Part shown: positions 34,993 through 43,444 of the stretch, one piece after another
Position numbering within the stretch: the stretch's first letter is position 1
Layout of the letters: the number at the start of each line of letters is the position of its first letter
Assembly (NCBI RefSeq): GCF_039523075.1
Contig: NZ_BAAAEP010000004.1
Location: 1-64,000, forward strand
DNA from: Caenispirillum bisanense
Lineage (GTDB): Bacteria; Pseudomonadota; Alphaproteobacteria; Rhodospirillales; Rhodospirillaceae
Length of the DNA: 64,000 nt
Direction: 5' to 3'
Program-made: the position numbers and the translations under genes
Notes under the pieces: model-generated
The model's database searches: none
Seen by the model: only the letters and a program-made list of their open reading frames with translations
Told to the model about the DNA's origin: nothing

Positions 34993-35030
34993 GGCTGCGA
35001 GTCGGCTTCGACCACTCCCGGAGGCGCCCT

Positions 35031-35867
35031 GTGCCCACCCGCACCTTCCATCTTCACCTGGTGTCCGATTCCAGCGGCGAGACGGTCAGCGCCATCGCCC
35101 GCGCCTGCCTGGTGCAGCTGCCCGACGTCCACACCGAACAGCATCTGTGGTGGCTGGTGCGCACCCGCGGCCAGGCCATGCGGGTGATCGAGGGCGTGCG
35201 GGAACAGCCGGGGGTGATCCTGTGCACCGTGGTCGACCCGGAGATCCGCTCCCTGCTCGAACAGGGCTGCCGCGAGGCGGACGTGCCGTTCATCCCGGTG
35301 CTCGACCCGGTGATGCAGACGCTCGGCGCCTACCTGCAAGTGGAGATGGGGCGCCAGCCCGGCCGCCAGCACCTGCCCGACGCCGATTACTTCCGCCGCA
35401 TCGACGCCATGCACTTCGCCATTGAACTGGACGACGGCCAGGGCATGGACCGGTTGGGCGATGCCGACGTCATCATCATGGGGGTGTCGCGCACGTCCAA
35501 GACGCCGACCTGCATGTACCTCGCCAACCGCGGCCTGAAGGCGGCCAACGTGCCCATGGTGCCGGGCATCGGCATCCCGCCGGAGGTGCTGGCCTGTCCG
35601 CGGCCGCTGAAGGTGGCGCTTACTCGCGACCCGCGCAGCCTGGCCGACATCCGCCGCACCCGCCTGCGGGTGATGAACGACGCCGCCAACGCCGAATACG
35701 CCGACCTGGAACGGGTGCGGGAGGAAGTGCAGGAAGCCCGCCGCATGTTCACCCGCCACGGCTGGCCGGTGATCGACGTCACCCGCCGCTCCATCGAGGA
35801 GACGGCGGCGACCATCGTGCAGCTGCACCGCAACCGCCAGGCCAAGCTGACCGGCGGCGGCAGCTGA
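35031..35867 (+). CDS. ppsR: pyruvate, water dikinase (PEP synthase/PPDK) regulatory protein
   Basis: A 278-residue bifunctional kinase/pyrophosphorylase of the DUF299 family that phosphorylates or dephosphorylates PEP synthase or pyruvate phosphate dikinase. HLHLVSDSSGETVSAIARA begins the conserved region; the P-loop-like GVSRTSKTPTCMYLANRG is typical. It corresponds to RP001 of the Rickettsia origin cluster. The GTG at 35031 has GGAGG seven bases upstream; the frame is open to 34917, but that extension would run through the DnaA box and GANTC sites, so I prefer the GTG. It is the first gene right of the origin. Confidence 0.93.
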   Translation: MPTRTFHLHLVSDSSGETVSAIARACLVQLPDVHTEQHLWWLVRTRGQAMRVIEGVREQPGVILCTVVDPEIRSLLEQGCREADVPFIPVLDPVMQTLGAYLQVEMGRQPGRQHLPDADYFRRIDAMHFAIELDDGQGMDRLGDADVIIMGVSRTSKTPTCMYLANRGLKAANVPMVPGIGIPPEVLACPRPLKVALTRDPRSLADIRRTRLRVMNDAANAEYADLERVREEVQEARRMFTRHGWPVIDVTRRSIEETAATIVQLHRNRQAKLTGGGS

Positions 35868-35936
35868 CGTCGCCGCCCTTTTCCGGGGCGGGCGGGGCGG
35901 CTATTCTGCCCCACCCACAGTCATGGATGGAGCGTC

Positions 35937-36533
35937 ATGGCCGAGTTGATCCTCGCCTCCGGCAGCCGCACCCGGCAGGCCATGCTGGCCAATGCCGGCG
36001 TGCCCTTTGCGGTGGATGTGCCGCGCGTCGATGAAGACGGCATCAAGGCCGCCATGCGAGCCGAAGGCGCACCGCCGGGCGACGTGGCCGAGGCCCTGGC
36101 GGAATTGAAGGCCAGCCGCATCAGCCCGCGCTATCCGGGGTTCCTGGTGGTCGGCTGCGATCAGATGCTCGCCTGCGACGGCCGCTGGTTCGACAAGCCG
36201 GCCGACCGCGCCGGCGCCCGCGAGCAGCTGCTGGCCCTGCGCGGTCGCACCCACGAGCTGATCTCCTGCGCTGTGGTCATGCGCGACGGCGAACGGCTGT
36301 GGCACCACGTCGACCGCGCCAAACTGACCATGCGGCCGTTCACCGAGGCGTTCCTGGACGAGTACCTGGACCGCGCCGGCGAGGCGGTGCTGCATTCGGT
36401 CGGCGCCTATCAGCTGGAGGGGCTGGGGGCGCAGCTGTTCAGCCGCGTGCAGGGGGATTATTTCACCATCCTCGGCATGCCGCTGCTGCCGCTGTTGGAT
36501 TTCGTCCGCAATCACGGGGTGGTGACGCCATGA
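35937..36533 (+). CDS. maf: Maf family nucleoside triphosphate pyrophosphatase
   Basis: A 198-residue Maf/Ham1-fold hydrolase of non-canonical or modified nucleotides. It has LILASGSRTRQAMLANAGV at the start, VVGCDQMLACDG (the catalytic Asp region), LRGRTHELIS and YQLEGLGAQLFSRVQGDYFTILGMPL near the end. It corresponds to the conserved second gene right of the origin. It overlaps aroE by 4 bp. Confidence 0.95.
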   Translation: MAELILASGSRTRQAMLANAGVPFAVDVPRVDEDGIKAAMRAEGAPPGDVAEALAELKASRISPRYPGFLVVGCDQMLACDGRWFDKPADRAGAREQLLALRGRTHELISCAVVMRDGERLWHHVDRAKLTMRPFTEAFLDEYLDRAGEAVLHSVGAYQLEGLGAQLFSRVQGDYFTILGMPLLPLLDFVRNHGVVTP

Positions 36534-37378
36534 TGGTGTCGGGGAAGGCGCGGGTCGCCGGGGTGATGGGGTGGCCGGTGTCGCATTCGCGGTCGCCGCG
36601 CCTGCATGGGTTCTGGCTGCGGCACTACGGCATCGACGGCGCCTATGTACCGCTGCCGGTGCGGCCGGAGGATTTCACCGCCGCCGTGCGGGCGCTGCCC
36701 AAGCTGGGCTTCGCCGGCGCCAACATCACCGTGCCGCACAAGGAAGCGGCGCTGGCCGCCTGTGACGAGGCGACGCCGCTCGCCCGTCGGGTGGGGGCGG
36801 TCAACACCCTGGTCTGCCGCCCCGACGGCAGCCTGTTCGGCGACAATACCGACGGCTTCGGCTTTCTGGAGAACCTGCGCGCCGGCTGCCCCGGTTGGCG
36901 GGCCGATGCCGGCCCGGCGGTGGTGTTGGGGGCCGGCGGCGCGGCGCGGGCCATCGTCGCGGCCCTTCTGGATGCCGGCTGCCCGCAGGTGCGCCTGACC
37001 AACCGCACCCGCGAGCGGGCGGCGGACCTGGCCGCCGACCTGGGCGGCGCCATCGAGGTGGTGGCGTGGGAGGAGCGCAGCGCCGCCCTCGCCGGCGCCG
37101 GGCTGCTGGTCAATACCACCACCCTCGGCATGACCGGGGCCCCGCCGCTGGACATCGCCCTCGACCCCCTGCCCGCCGCCGCCCTGGTGACCGACATCGT
37201 CTATGCGCCGCTGATGACCGACCTGCTGCTGCGGGCGCAGGCGCGCGGCCATGCGGTGGTGGATGGCCTGGGGATGCTGCTGCACCAGGGGCGGCCGGGG
37301 TTCGAGTACTGGTTCGGCATCCGCCCGGAGGTGACGGCGGAGCTGCGCGCCGTGGTGCTGGGGGATGCGCCGGCATGA
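36530..37378 (+). CDS. aroE: shikimate dehydrogenase
   Basis: A 282-residue NADP enzyme reducing 3-dehydroshikimate. It has GWPVSHSRSPRLHGFWLRHYG, the catalytic Lys/Asp pair in ANITVPHKEAAL and DNTDGFGFLENL, the Rossmann VLGAGGAARAIVAALL and NRTRERAADLA. The ATG at 36530 overlaps the maf stop; the following ATG codon is an equivalent start. It overlaps coaE by 4 bp at the other end. Confidence 0.96.
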   Translation: MMVSGKARVAGVMGWPVSHSRSPRLHGFWLRHYGIDGAYVPLPVRPEDFTAAVRALPKLGFAGANITVPHKEAALAACDEATPLARRVGAVNTLVCRPDGSLFGDNTDGFGFLENLRAGCPGWRADAGPAVVLGAGGAARAIVAALLDAGCPQVRLTNRTRERAADLAADLGGAIEVVAWEERSAALAGAGLLVNTTTLGMTGAPPLDIALDPLPAAALVTDIVYAPLMTDLLLRAQARGHAVVDGLGMLLHQGRPGFEYWFGIRPEVTAELRAVVLGDAPA

Positions 37379-38010
37379 TCATCCTGGGGCTCACCGGCTC
37401 CATCGCCATGGGCAAGACCACCGCCCACCGCATGCTGGTGCGCCTGGGGGTGCCGGTGCATGACGCCGATGCCACCGTCCATCGCCTGTTCGCCCGCGGC
37501 GGCGCGGCGGTGGCGCCGGTGGCGGCGGCCTTTCCCGGCGCGGCGGTGGACGGCGCCATCGACCGCGCCCGGCTGTCGCAGGCGGTGGTCGGCAACGACG
37601 CCGCCTTCCGCCGGCTGGAGGCCATCGTCCACCCGCTGGTGCGGGCGGCGGAGGCGGAGTTCCTGAAGCGTCAGCGCCTGGCGCGGGTACCGCTGGTGGC
37701 GCTGGACGTGCCGCTGCTGTTCGAGACCGGCGGCGAGGCCCGCTGCCATGCCGTCGCCGTGCTGTCGGCGCCGCTGTTCCTGCAGCGGCTGCGGGTGCTG
37801 GCACGCCCGGGCATGACGGAGGCCAAGTTCCAGGCTATCCTGGCGCGCCAGATGCCGGACGCGGAAAAGCGCCGCCGCGCCGACTGGGTGGTGCCGACCG
37901 GCCTCGGCCGTGCCTTGACGCGCCGCGCCCTGGCCGGCATCGTGCGCGACCTGCGGGCGGGCCGCCTGCCCCGCCGTTCCCCCGGCCGCCGCCGCCGCAA
38001 CCCCGAGTGA
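37375..38010 (+). CDS. coaE: dephospho-CoA kinase
   Basis: A 211-residue P-loop kinase for the last step of coenzyme A synthesis. The Walker A is GLTGSIAMGKTT; VHDADATVHRLF, HPLVRAAEAEFL and LDVPLLFETGGEARCHAV are conserved. The C-terminus ends in a strongly basic tail (RRSPGRRRRNPE). It overlaps aroE (ATGA) and is followed by dnaQ three bases later, so the five origin-right genes form one tightly packed operon. Confidence 0.95.
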   Translation: MIILGLTGSIAMGKTTAHRMLVRLGVPVHDADATVHRLFARGGAAVAPVAAAFPGAAVDGAIDRARLSQAVVGNDAAFRRLEAIVHPLVRAAEAEFLKRQRLARVPLVALDVPLLFETGGEARCHAVAVLSAPLFLQRLRVLARPGMTEAKFQAILARQMPDAEKRRRADWVVPTGLGRALTRRALAGIVRDLRAGRLPRRSPGRRRRNPE

Positions 38011-38013
38011 GCC

Positions 38014-38763
38014 ATGCGCGAGATTGTTCTCGATACCGAAACGACCGGCTTCGAACCCTCGGAAGGCCACCGGCTGGTGGAAATCGGCTGTGTCGAGCTG
38101 ATCAACCACGTCGCCACCGGCGCCCACTTCCACAAGTACTGCAACCCCGAGCGCGACATGCCGGAGGAAGCGCAGCGCGTCCACGGCCTGTCCATCGAGT
38201 TCCTGGCCGACAAGCCGCTGTTCGGCGATATCGTGGATGACTTCCTGGCCTTCGTCGGCTCCAGCCCGCTGATCATCCACAATGCCCAGTTCGACATGAA
38301 GTTCATCAATGCCGAACTGGTGCGCTGCGGCCGGGCGCCGCTGCCCATGGAGCAGGCGGTCGACACGGTGCAGATGGCCCGCCGCAAGTTCCCCGGCGCC
38401 CCGGCCAGCCTGGATGCCCTGTGCCGCCGCTTCGGCATCGACAACAGCTCGCGCACCTACCACGGCGCCCTGCTCGACGCCCAGCTGCTGGCGGAGGTTT
38501 ATCTTGAACTGGTGGGCGGGCGCGAGCCGGGGCTGGCGCTCGCCACCGGCGGTCGCGACGGCGACGGCGGCCGCGCCATCCACATCGACCGCCCCTACCG
38601 CGCTCCGCGCCCCCATGCGGCAACGCCGGAAGAACTGGCGGCCCATGCCGAGTTCGTCGCCAAGCGGCTGAAGAAGCCGCTGTGGCTGGAACTGGAACCG
38701 CCGGCCCCCGCGTCCGCCCCGGCTGCCGCCGACGCTCCGGCCCGCGAACCGCAGCCGGCGTGA
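38014..38763 (+). CDS. dnaQ: DNA polymerase III epsilon subunit (proofreading exonuclease)
   Basis: A 249-residue DEDDh exonuclease. Exo I is IVLDTETTGF, Exo II is IIHNAQFDMKFINAEL, and Exo III has the His/Asp in TYHGALLDAQLLAEVYLEL. A Pro/Ala-rich C-terminal tail replaces the usual clamp-interaction region; no obvious clamp-binding motif is seen. It is the fifth gene right of the origin, as in Rickettsia. The usual alphaproteobacterial neighbour secB is not here; instead a hypothetical membrane protein converges. Confidence 0.95.
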   Translation: MREIVLDTETTGFEPSEGHRLVEIGCVELINHVATGAHFHKYCNPERDMPEEAQRVHGLSIEFLADKPLFGDIVDDFLAFVGSSPLIIHNAQFDMKFINAELVRCGRAPLPMEQAVDTVQMARRKFPGAPASLDALCRRFGIDNSSRTYHGALLDAQLLAEVYLELVGGREPGLALATGGRDGDGGRAIHIDRPYRAPRPHAATPEELAAHAEFVAKRLKKPLWLELEPPAPASAPAAADAPAREPQPA

Positions 38764-38781
38764 GGCCGGCTCAGGCGGCGG

Positions 38782-39246
38782 TCAGGTGCGGCATTTCTCG
38801 AAGGCTTCCTGGGTGCCGCCGCGCAGGTTGTACTTGCGCAGCGTCGTGCCCGACACGGTGAACACCTGGTCGGGGTCGTCGGTCGGCTGCACCAGCCGTT
38901 GCAGCTGGAAGAACACGCGGTAGGCCTGCGGGCTGTCGTAGCGGTACTTGCCGCGGGCGAAGCCCCATTCGGTGCGCGAGGTGCGCCAGCGATAGCCGCC
39001 GTCGGAAATGATCAGCAGCAGGCTGTCCTCGTCACGGCAGCGGCCTTCCTTGGCCCAGGTGCCGCGCAAGGAGTCCGGCGGCACGTTGACCCAGACGCCG
39101 GGCTTGAAGTTGAAGGCATCGGCGCCGGCGCGGCGCAGGTCGGTTTCGGTCCACAGCGACATCAGCCCGAGCACCGCCGGAATGATCACCAGCGCCGCCA
39201 GCCCTGCCTTGGCCACCGGGTTCTGCCACCACCGTTCCTCGGCCAT
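38782..39246 (-). CDS. hypothetical protein with one membrane anchor
   Basis: I do not recognise a family. 154 residues: a short cytoplasmic start (MAEERWWQNPVAK), one membrane segment (about 14-32, LAALVIIPAVLGLMSLW), then a domain outside the membrane. Three short beta-like stretches (SLLLIISDGGYRWRTSR, VFFQLQRLV, VFTVSGTTLRKYNL) and two Cys (CRDED and the terminal EKCRT) suggest a small beta-barrel or sandwich with a possible disulfide. It is convergent with dnaQ and codirectional with nudC. Confidence 0.6.
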   Translation of the reverse strand: MAEERWWQNPVAKAGLAALVIIPAVLGLMSLWTETDLRRAGADAFNFKPGVWVNVPPDSLRGTWAKEGRCRDEDSLLLIISDGGYRWRTSRTEWGFARGKYRYDSPQAYRVFFQLQRLVQPTDDPDQVFTVSGTTLRKYNLRGGTQEAFEKCRT

Positions 39247-39301
39247 ACGCCTTTCCCCTTTCCGTTACCCCTTGTGATGATAGCGGAAAGGGCGCCGGCG
39301 G

Positions 39302-40234
39302 TCACCGGCCTGTGCCGAGGCGCCAGCTTTCGATCAGCCAGCGGGAAATGGAGTCGGCGCGCGGCAGCTTCGGCCCGTCGCTGCCGTCGCCCCATTCGCC
39401 GAAGCCGGCCAGTTCGTCGCGATGGACCCAGCGGGCGAATTCCAGCTCGGTGGTGTCGATGCGTAGCTCCGTGCTGGCGGCGATGGCCTCGAATCCCAGC
39501 ATGAGCGACGACGGGAACGGCCACGGCTGGCTGCCGCGATAGCGCACGTCGCGCACGGCGATGCCGGCTTCTTCCCGCACCTCGCGGGCGACCGCTTCCT
39601 CCAGCGTCTCGCCCGGTTCGACGAAGCCGGCCAGGGTGGACAGCGCCCCGTCCGGCCACCAGCCCTGACGGCCGAGCAGGCACAGGTCGCCGTCGGTCAC
39701 CAGCATGATCACCGCCGGATCGGTGCGGGGGAAATGGGGGGCGTTGCAGGCCGGATTGGGGCACTGGCGCTGGTGGCCGCCCTTGCGCACCTCCGTTGCG
39801 GTTCCGCAACGGCCGCAGAAGCGATGGGTCTGGTGCCAGAACACCAGCCCGCGGCCATAGGCCAGGATGGCCGCCAGCTCGCGCGGCAGGCGATTGCCGA
39901 AGGCCCGCAGGTCGAGCCAGCGGGCATCGGCCGGCAGCCCGGCGGCGGTGTCGCCCGGGCCACGGTCGCGGTCGTCGGGGTCGACGGCCGGCAGGGCGGA
40001 CAGGTCCTCGGCAAACCAGGCCGTGGCGCCGGTCAGGCCGAGGAAGATCGGCTGCGCGCCGTCGTCCGGCCGCCGCCGCCACAGAGGCGCCCCGCCGGCA
40101 TCCACCGCATGGCGGCCGTGCCACAGCGGCAGCACCCGCACGTCGGGGCCGGCCAGCAGGGCGGCGGCGTCCTCGCGGCGGTCGTCGGCGCGGTCGAGCC
40201 CGGCGCCGGTGTAGTGCGGCGGGCGCAGGGTCAT
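39302..40234 (-). CDS. nudC: NAD(+) diphosphatase (NudC)
   Basis: A 310-residue Nudix hydrolase that splits NADH and removes NAD caps from RNA. It has the N-terminal NudC domain, a zinc ribbon CGRCG ... CPNPAC, and the Nudix box GFVEPGETLEEAVAREVREE followed by AGI. The NudC-specific SQPWPFPSSLMLGF is intact. The start overlaps the stop of the upstream response regulator by 4 bp, so the two are cotranscribed. Confidence 0.95.
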   Translation of the reverse strand: MTLRPPHYTGAGLDRADDRREDAAALLAGPDVRVLPLWHGRHAVDAGGAPLWRRRPDDGAQPIFLGLTGATAWFAEDLSALPAVDPDDRDRGPGDTAAGLPADARWLDLRAFGNRLPRELAAILAYGRGLVFWHQTHRFCGRCGTATEVRKGGHQRQCPNPACNAPHFPRTDPAVIMLVTDGDLCLLGRQGWWPDGALSTLAGFVEPGETLEEAVAREVREEAGIAVRDVRYRGSQPWPFPSSLMLGFEAIAASTELRIDTTELEFARWVHRDELAGFGEWGDGSDGPKLPRADSISRWLIESWRLGTGR

Positions 40235-40938
40235 GCGGCGCCGCCCGCCAGTTCCAGCCGGTAGCCGCCCTCGGCGGTCAGCAGCAGGGTGACCTGACCG
40301 GGCTTCGGCTCGATCTTCTGGCGCAGGCGGTAGACGTGGGTTTCCAGGGTGTGGGTGGTGACGCCGGCATTGTAGCCCCACACCTCGTCCAGCAGCTGCT
40401 CGCGCCCCACCGCCCCGCCGGCGCGGTAGAGGTACTTGAGGATGGCCGTTTCCTTCTCCGTCAGGCGGATGCGGCGGCTGCGCCCCTCGTCGGTGAGCAT
40501 CTTGGTGGCGGGGTGGAACTTGTAGGGGCCGATCTGGAACACCGCGTCGTCCGAGGCTTCGTGACTGCGGATGTGGGCCCGCAGCCGGGCCAGCAGCACC
40601 GCCAGCCGGAACGGCTTGGTGATGTAGTCGTTGGCGCCGGCTTCCAGGCCGGTGATGGTGTCGTCGTCGCTGTCGGCGGCGGTGAGCATCAGGATGGGGC
40701 AGCGGATGCCCTCGGCCCGCAAGGCGCGGCAGACGTCGCGGCCGTCGGCGTCGGGCAGGCCGACGTCCAGCAGCACCACGTCGAAGGGACCGTCGGTGGC
40801 GGCGATGCGTCGGGCTTCGGCGGCGGTGGGGGCTTCGACGATGGCGGCGAAGTCCTCCTGGGCGGTCAGCTGTTCCACCAGGGAACGACGCAGAAGGTCG
40901 TCATCGTCGACCAGAAGCAGGCGGCGTCCAGCGGTCAT
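40231..40938 (-). CDS. OmpR/PhoB-family response regulator
   Basis: A 235-residue two-domain regulator. The receiver domain has the acidic pocket DDDD near residues 11-14, the phospho-acceptor Asp in VVLLDVGLPDADG, TAADS and Lys in ITKPF. The C-terminal winged helix carries RLTEKETAILKYLYR and ETHVYRLRQKIEP. No histidine kinase is adjacent, so it is an orphan in this window; PhoR at 49-50.5 kb lies elsewhere. It is coupled to nudC by ATGA overlap, which may make nudC part of its operon only by position. Target genes are unknown. Confidence 0.9.
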   Translation of the reverse strand: MTAGRRLLLVDDDDLLRRSLVEQLTAQEDFAAIVEAPTAAEARRIAATDGPFDVVLLDVGLPDADGRDVCRALRAEGIRCPILMLTAADSDDDTITGLEAGANDYITKPFRLAVLLARLRAHIRSHEASDDAVFQIGPYKFHPATKMLTDEGRSRRIRLTEKETAILKYLYRAGGAVGREQLLDEVWGYNAGVTTHTLETHVYRLRQKIEPKPGQVTLLLTAEGGYRLELAGGAA

Positions 40939-41094
40939 CGTGTCTGTCCGTATGGGTACCTTGCTGTTCTACCATCGGGCCCGTCATATTTCGATACGGT
41001 TATGCCCCTGGCTCCGATCATGCTTGCGAAAGCGGCCTTTTGTGGGCAGACGCGACGGGCTATTGTTCCGGTCCGCTGACAACACAGGTTTCCG

Positions 41095-42274
41095 ATGTCC
41101 GATCCTGCCCTGCCCTCCGCCTCTTCCGAAGCCACCGCTGCCGGGCTGACCGCGCCGTTGATCGCGGTCGACCGGGCGACGGCGGAAGTGCGACGCGGCG
41201 GCGCCGTCGTGGTGCTGCCGGCGGCCGGCGATGCCGCCGCCCTGGTGCTGGCGGCCGAGGCGGTGACGCCGGCGGCGCTCGATCGCCTGCGCGCCCTGGC
41301 CGGTGCCGAGCCGGCGGTGGCGGTGACGGCGCGGCGGGCGCGGCTGCTCGATCTGGCGGCGGAGGAAACCGAGGTGACGCTCATCACCGGCGATCATCCG
41401 CTCACCGCCGCCACGCTGCGCGCCCTGGCCGAGCCCGGCGCCGGAGTGGTGGAACACGGCCTGACCGCCACGCCACGGTCGCGGGCGACGGCCGGCACCG
41501 CCGCATCGACCGCCTGCTGGCCGGCACCNNNNNNNNNNGCTGATGAAGATCGCCCGCCTGATGCCGGCCGCCGTGGTGGCGCCGCTGCCGGCCGCCGCTG
41601 CCGCCGACCTCGCCGCCTGGACCGCCGCCCACGACCTGCCGCGGGTGGCGGCGGCCGACATCCTGGGGTACGAGGAAACCGCCGCCCGCACGCTGGCCCT
41701 GGTCGGCGATGCCCGGGTGCCGCTGGAGGGGGCGGAGAACGCCCGCATCCTCGCCTTCCGCCCCGCCGACGGCGGCACCGAGCACCTCGCCATCCTCATC
41801 GGCGAGCCCGACCCGGCGCAGCCGGTGCTGGCGCGGCTGCATTCGGAATGCTTCACCGGCGACCTGCTCGGCTCGCTGCGCTGCGACTGCGGCGACCAGC
41901 TGCGCGGTGCCATCGAGGCGATTTCCGCCGCTGGCGCCGGCGTGCTGCTCTACCTCGCCCAGGAAGGGCGCGGCATCGGTCTCGTCAACAAGCTGCGCGC
42001 CTATACCCTGCAGGATCAGGGCTACGACACCGTCGATGCCAACCGCCAGCTGGGCTTCGACGACGACGAGCGCATCTACGCCCCGGCGGCGGAGATGCTG
42101 CGCCGGCTCGGCTTCGGCGCCGTGCGGCTGATGACCAACAACCCGCTGAAGGTGGACCAGCTGGCCCGCCACGGCATCACGGTGACCGAGCGGGTGCCGC
42201 ACGTCTTCCCCTCCAACCCCCACAACCTGCGCTACCTGGAAGCCAAGGCGAAGCGCAGCGGGCATCTGTTCTAG
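41095..42274 (+). CDS. ribA: GTP cyclohydrolase II, interrupted by an assembly gap
   Basis: The C-terminal part after the gap (from 41540) is a full GTP cyclohydrolase II domain: zinc ligands in LHSECFTGDLLGSLRCDCGD, QEGRGIGLVNKLRAYTLQDQ, DANRQLGFDDDERIY and MTNNPLKVDQL. It makes the first riboflavin intermediate from GTP. The part before the gap (41095-41528) is a degenerate DHBP-synthase-like N-terminal domain as in other alphaproteobacterial RibA. Ten Ns stand at 41529-41538; the two parts are one base out of frame with each other, as expected if the N-run has arbitrary length. It is probably an intact gene in the organism. Confidence 0.88.
41529..41538. other. assembly gap (10 Ns)
   Basis: A run of ten undetermined bases within ribA. 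The round length and the frame offset across it suggest a placeholder for a join of unknown size. Confidence 0.95.
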
Positions 42275-42308
42275 GGGTTCGGGCGGCGCCGTCGTCCGCT
42301 CCGCCCTG

Positions 42309-43352
42309 CTATTCCGCCGCCGCCTCGTCCTCGCCGAACTCCAGCCGCTGGATGCGGTCGCCACGGCGGGTCAGGCGGTCGGTGGAGGTGCGGATCTGGC
42401 GCACGTCCTCCACCGCCTGGTCGAAGTGGCGGGCGAGCTTGCCCACCCGGTCGTCCAGCCGCCCCAGATCGTCCATCAGCGCCCGCACCTCGGCCTGGAT
42501 GAGGGCGGCCTGTTCCTGCATGCGGGCATCCTTCAGCACCGCCCGCACGGTGTTGAGCGTCGCCATCAGCGTGGTCGGCGACACGATCCACACCTTGGCC
42601 CGCCAGCTTGCCTCCACCACCTGCGGGAAGCGGGCGTGCAGCTCGGCATAGATCGCCTCCGACGGCAGGAACATGAGCGCGCTGTCGGCGGTCTCGCCCG
42701 GCACCAGATAGCGCTCGGCGATGTCCTTCACGTGCTTGCCGACGGCGGCGGCGAAGGCGCGGCCGGCCTGCACCCGCGCCGCCTCGTCCCCGCCGGCGTG
42801 GGCGTCGCGCAGGGCGTGCCAGCTTTCCAGCGGGAACTTGGCGTCGATGCAGATGGGCCCCGGCGGCTGCGGCAGGCGGATCAGGCAGTCGGCGCGGCGG
42901 CCGTTGCCCAGCGTCACCTGGAAGCCGTAGGCCGAGGGCGGCAGGCAGGCCGTCACCAGATCGTGCAGCTGCACCTCGCCGAAGGCGCCGCGCGCCTGCT
43001 TGTTGCCCAGCACCTCCTGCAGCGCCACCACCTGTCCCGACAGTTCGGTGATGGTGGCCTGGGCGCGGTCGATGACCGCCAGCCGCTCGCGCACCTCGGT
43101 CAGGGTGGCGGCGGTGCGGTCGCCGGAGCGTTGCAGCACTTCGGCCAGCGCCCGTTCCTGCGCCTGCAGCCGCGCCGCCACCTGATCGGCCATGCGCGCC
43201 TGGGCGTCGGCCAGCTGCGCCACCCGCCCCGCCACGTCGGACCCGACTCCGTCGTTGCCGACGCCGCCACCCCGGCGCAGCAGCAGCAGCGCCACCGCCA
43301 GCGCCCCGATCACCGCCAGCAGAACGAGCACGATCCAGCCGGATGCGTCCAT
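42309..43352 (-). CDS. rmuC: DNA recombination protein RmuC
   Basis: A 347-residue RmuC family protein, thought to limit inversions between short inverted repeats. It has an N-terminal membrane segment (WIVLVLLAVIGALAVALLLL), a long coiled coil, then a nuclease-like core: LGNKQARGAFGEVQL, PICIDAKFPLESW, AERYLVPGETADSALMFLPSEAIYAEL. This matches the PD-(D/E)XK-like family layout. It is monocistronic and divergent from the DUF4139 gene. Confidence 0.92.
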   Translation of the reverse strand: MDASGWIVLVLLAVIGALAVALLLLRRGGGVGNDGVGSDVAGRVAQLADAQARMADQVAARLQAQERALAEVLQRSGDRTAATLTEVRERLAVIDRAQATITELSGQVVALQEVLGNKQARGAFGEVQLHDLVTACLPPSAYGFQVTLGNGRRADCLIRLPQPPGPICIDAKFPLESWHALRDAHAGGDEAARVQAGRAFAAAVGKHVKDIAERYLVPGETADSALMFLPSEAIYAELHARFPQVVEASWRAKVWIVSPTTLMATLNTVRAVLKDARMQEQAALIQAEVRALMDDLGRLDDRVGKLARHFDQAVEDVRQIRTSTDRLTRRGDRIQRLEFGEDEAAAE

Positions 43353-43444
43353 GGGTTCATCGCCCTCTTGTCGCCATCGTTTCCTGATGGTCTACAGAAA
43401 CGGCGCACCCGCCGCAATGAAATTGGATCAAAAGGAGAACGCGC

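Larger units (their letters stand above)
34575..35030. other. predicted chromosomal replication origin (oriC)
   Basis: A 456-bp non-coding region between divergent hemE and ppsR. It contains two perfect DnaA boxes (34824-34832 and 34984-34992), near boxes at 34698-34706 (TTGTCCACA) and 34815-34823 (reverse TTATCCCCA), a parS with one mismatch at 34728-34743, an AT-richer patch at about 34614-34660, and eight GANTC sites. The latter start at 34667, 34680, 34709, 34790, 34859, 34893, 34972 and 34999. Transcription diverges from it on both sides. The flanking order hemE | ppsR-maf-aroE-coaE-dnaQ is the origin context described for Caulobacter and Rickettsia. Confidence 0.85.

Noticed and set aside
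40939..41094. FMN riboswitch upstream of ribA
   Set aside because: The 156-bp gap has none of the conserved RFN-element segments that I can recognise.
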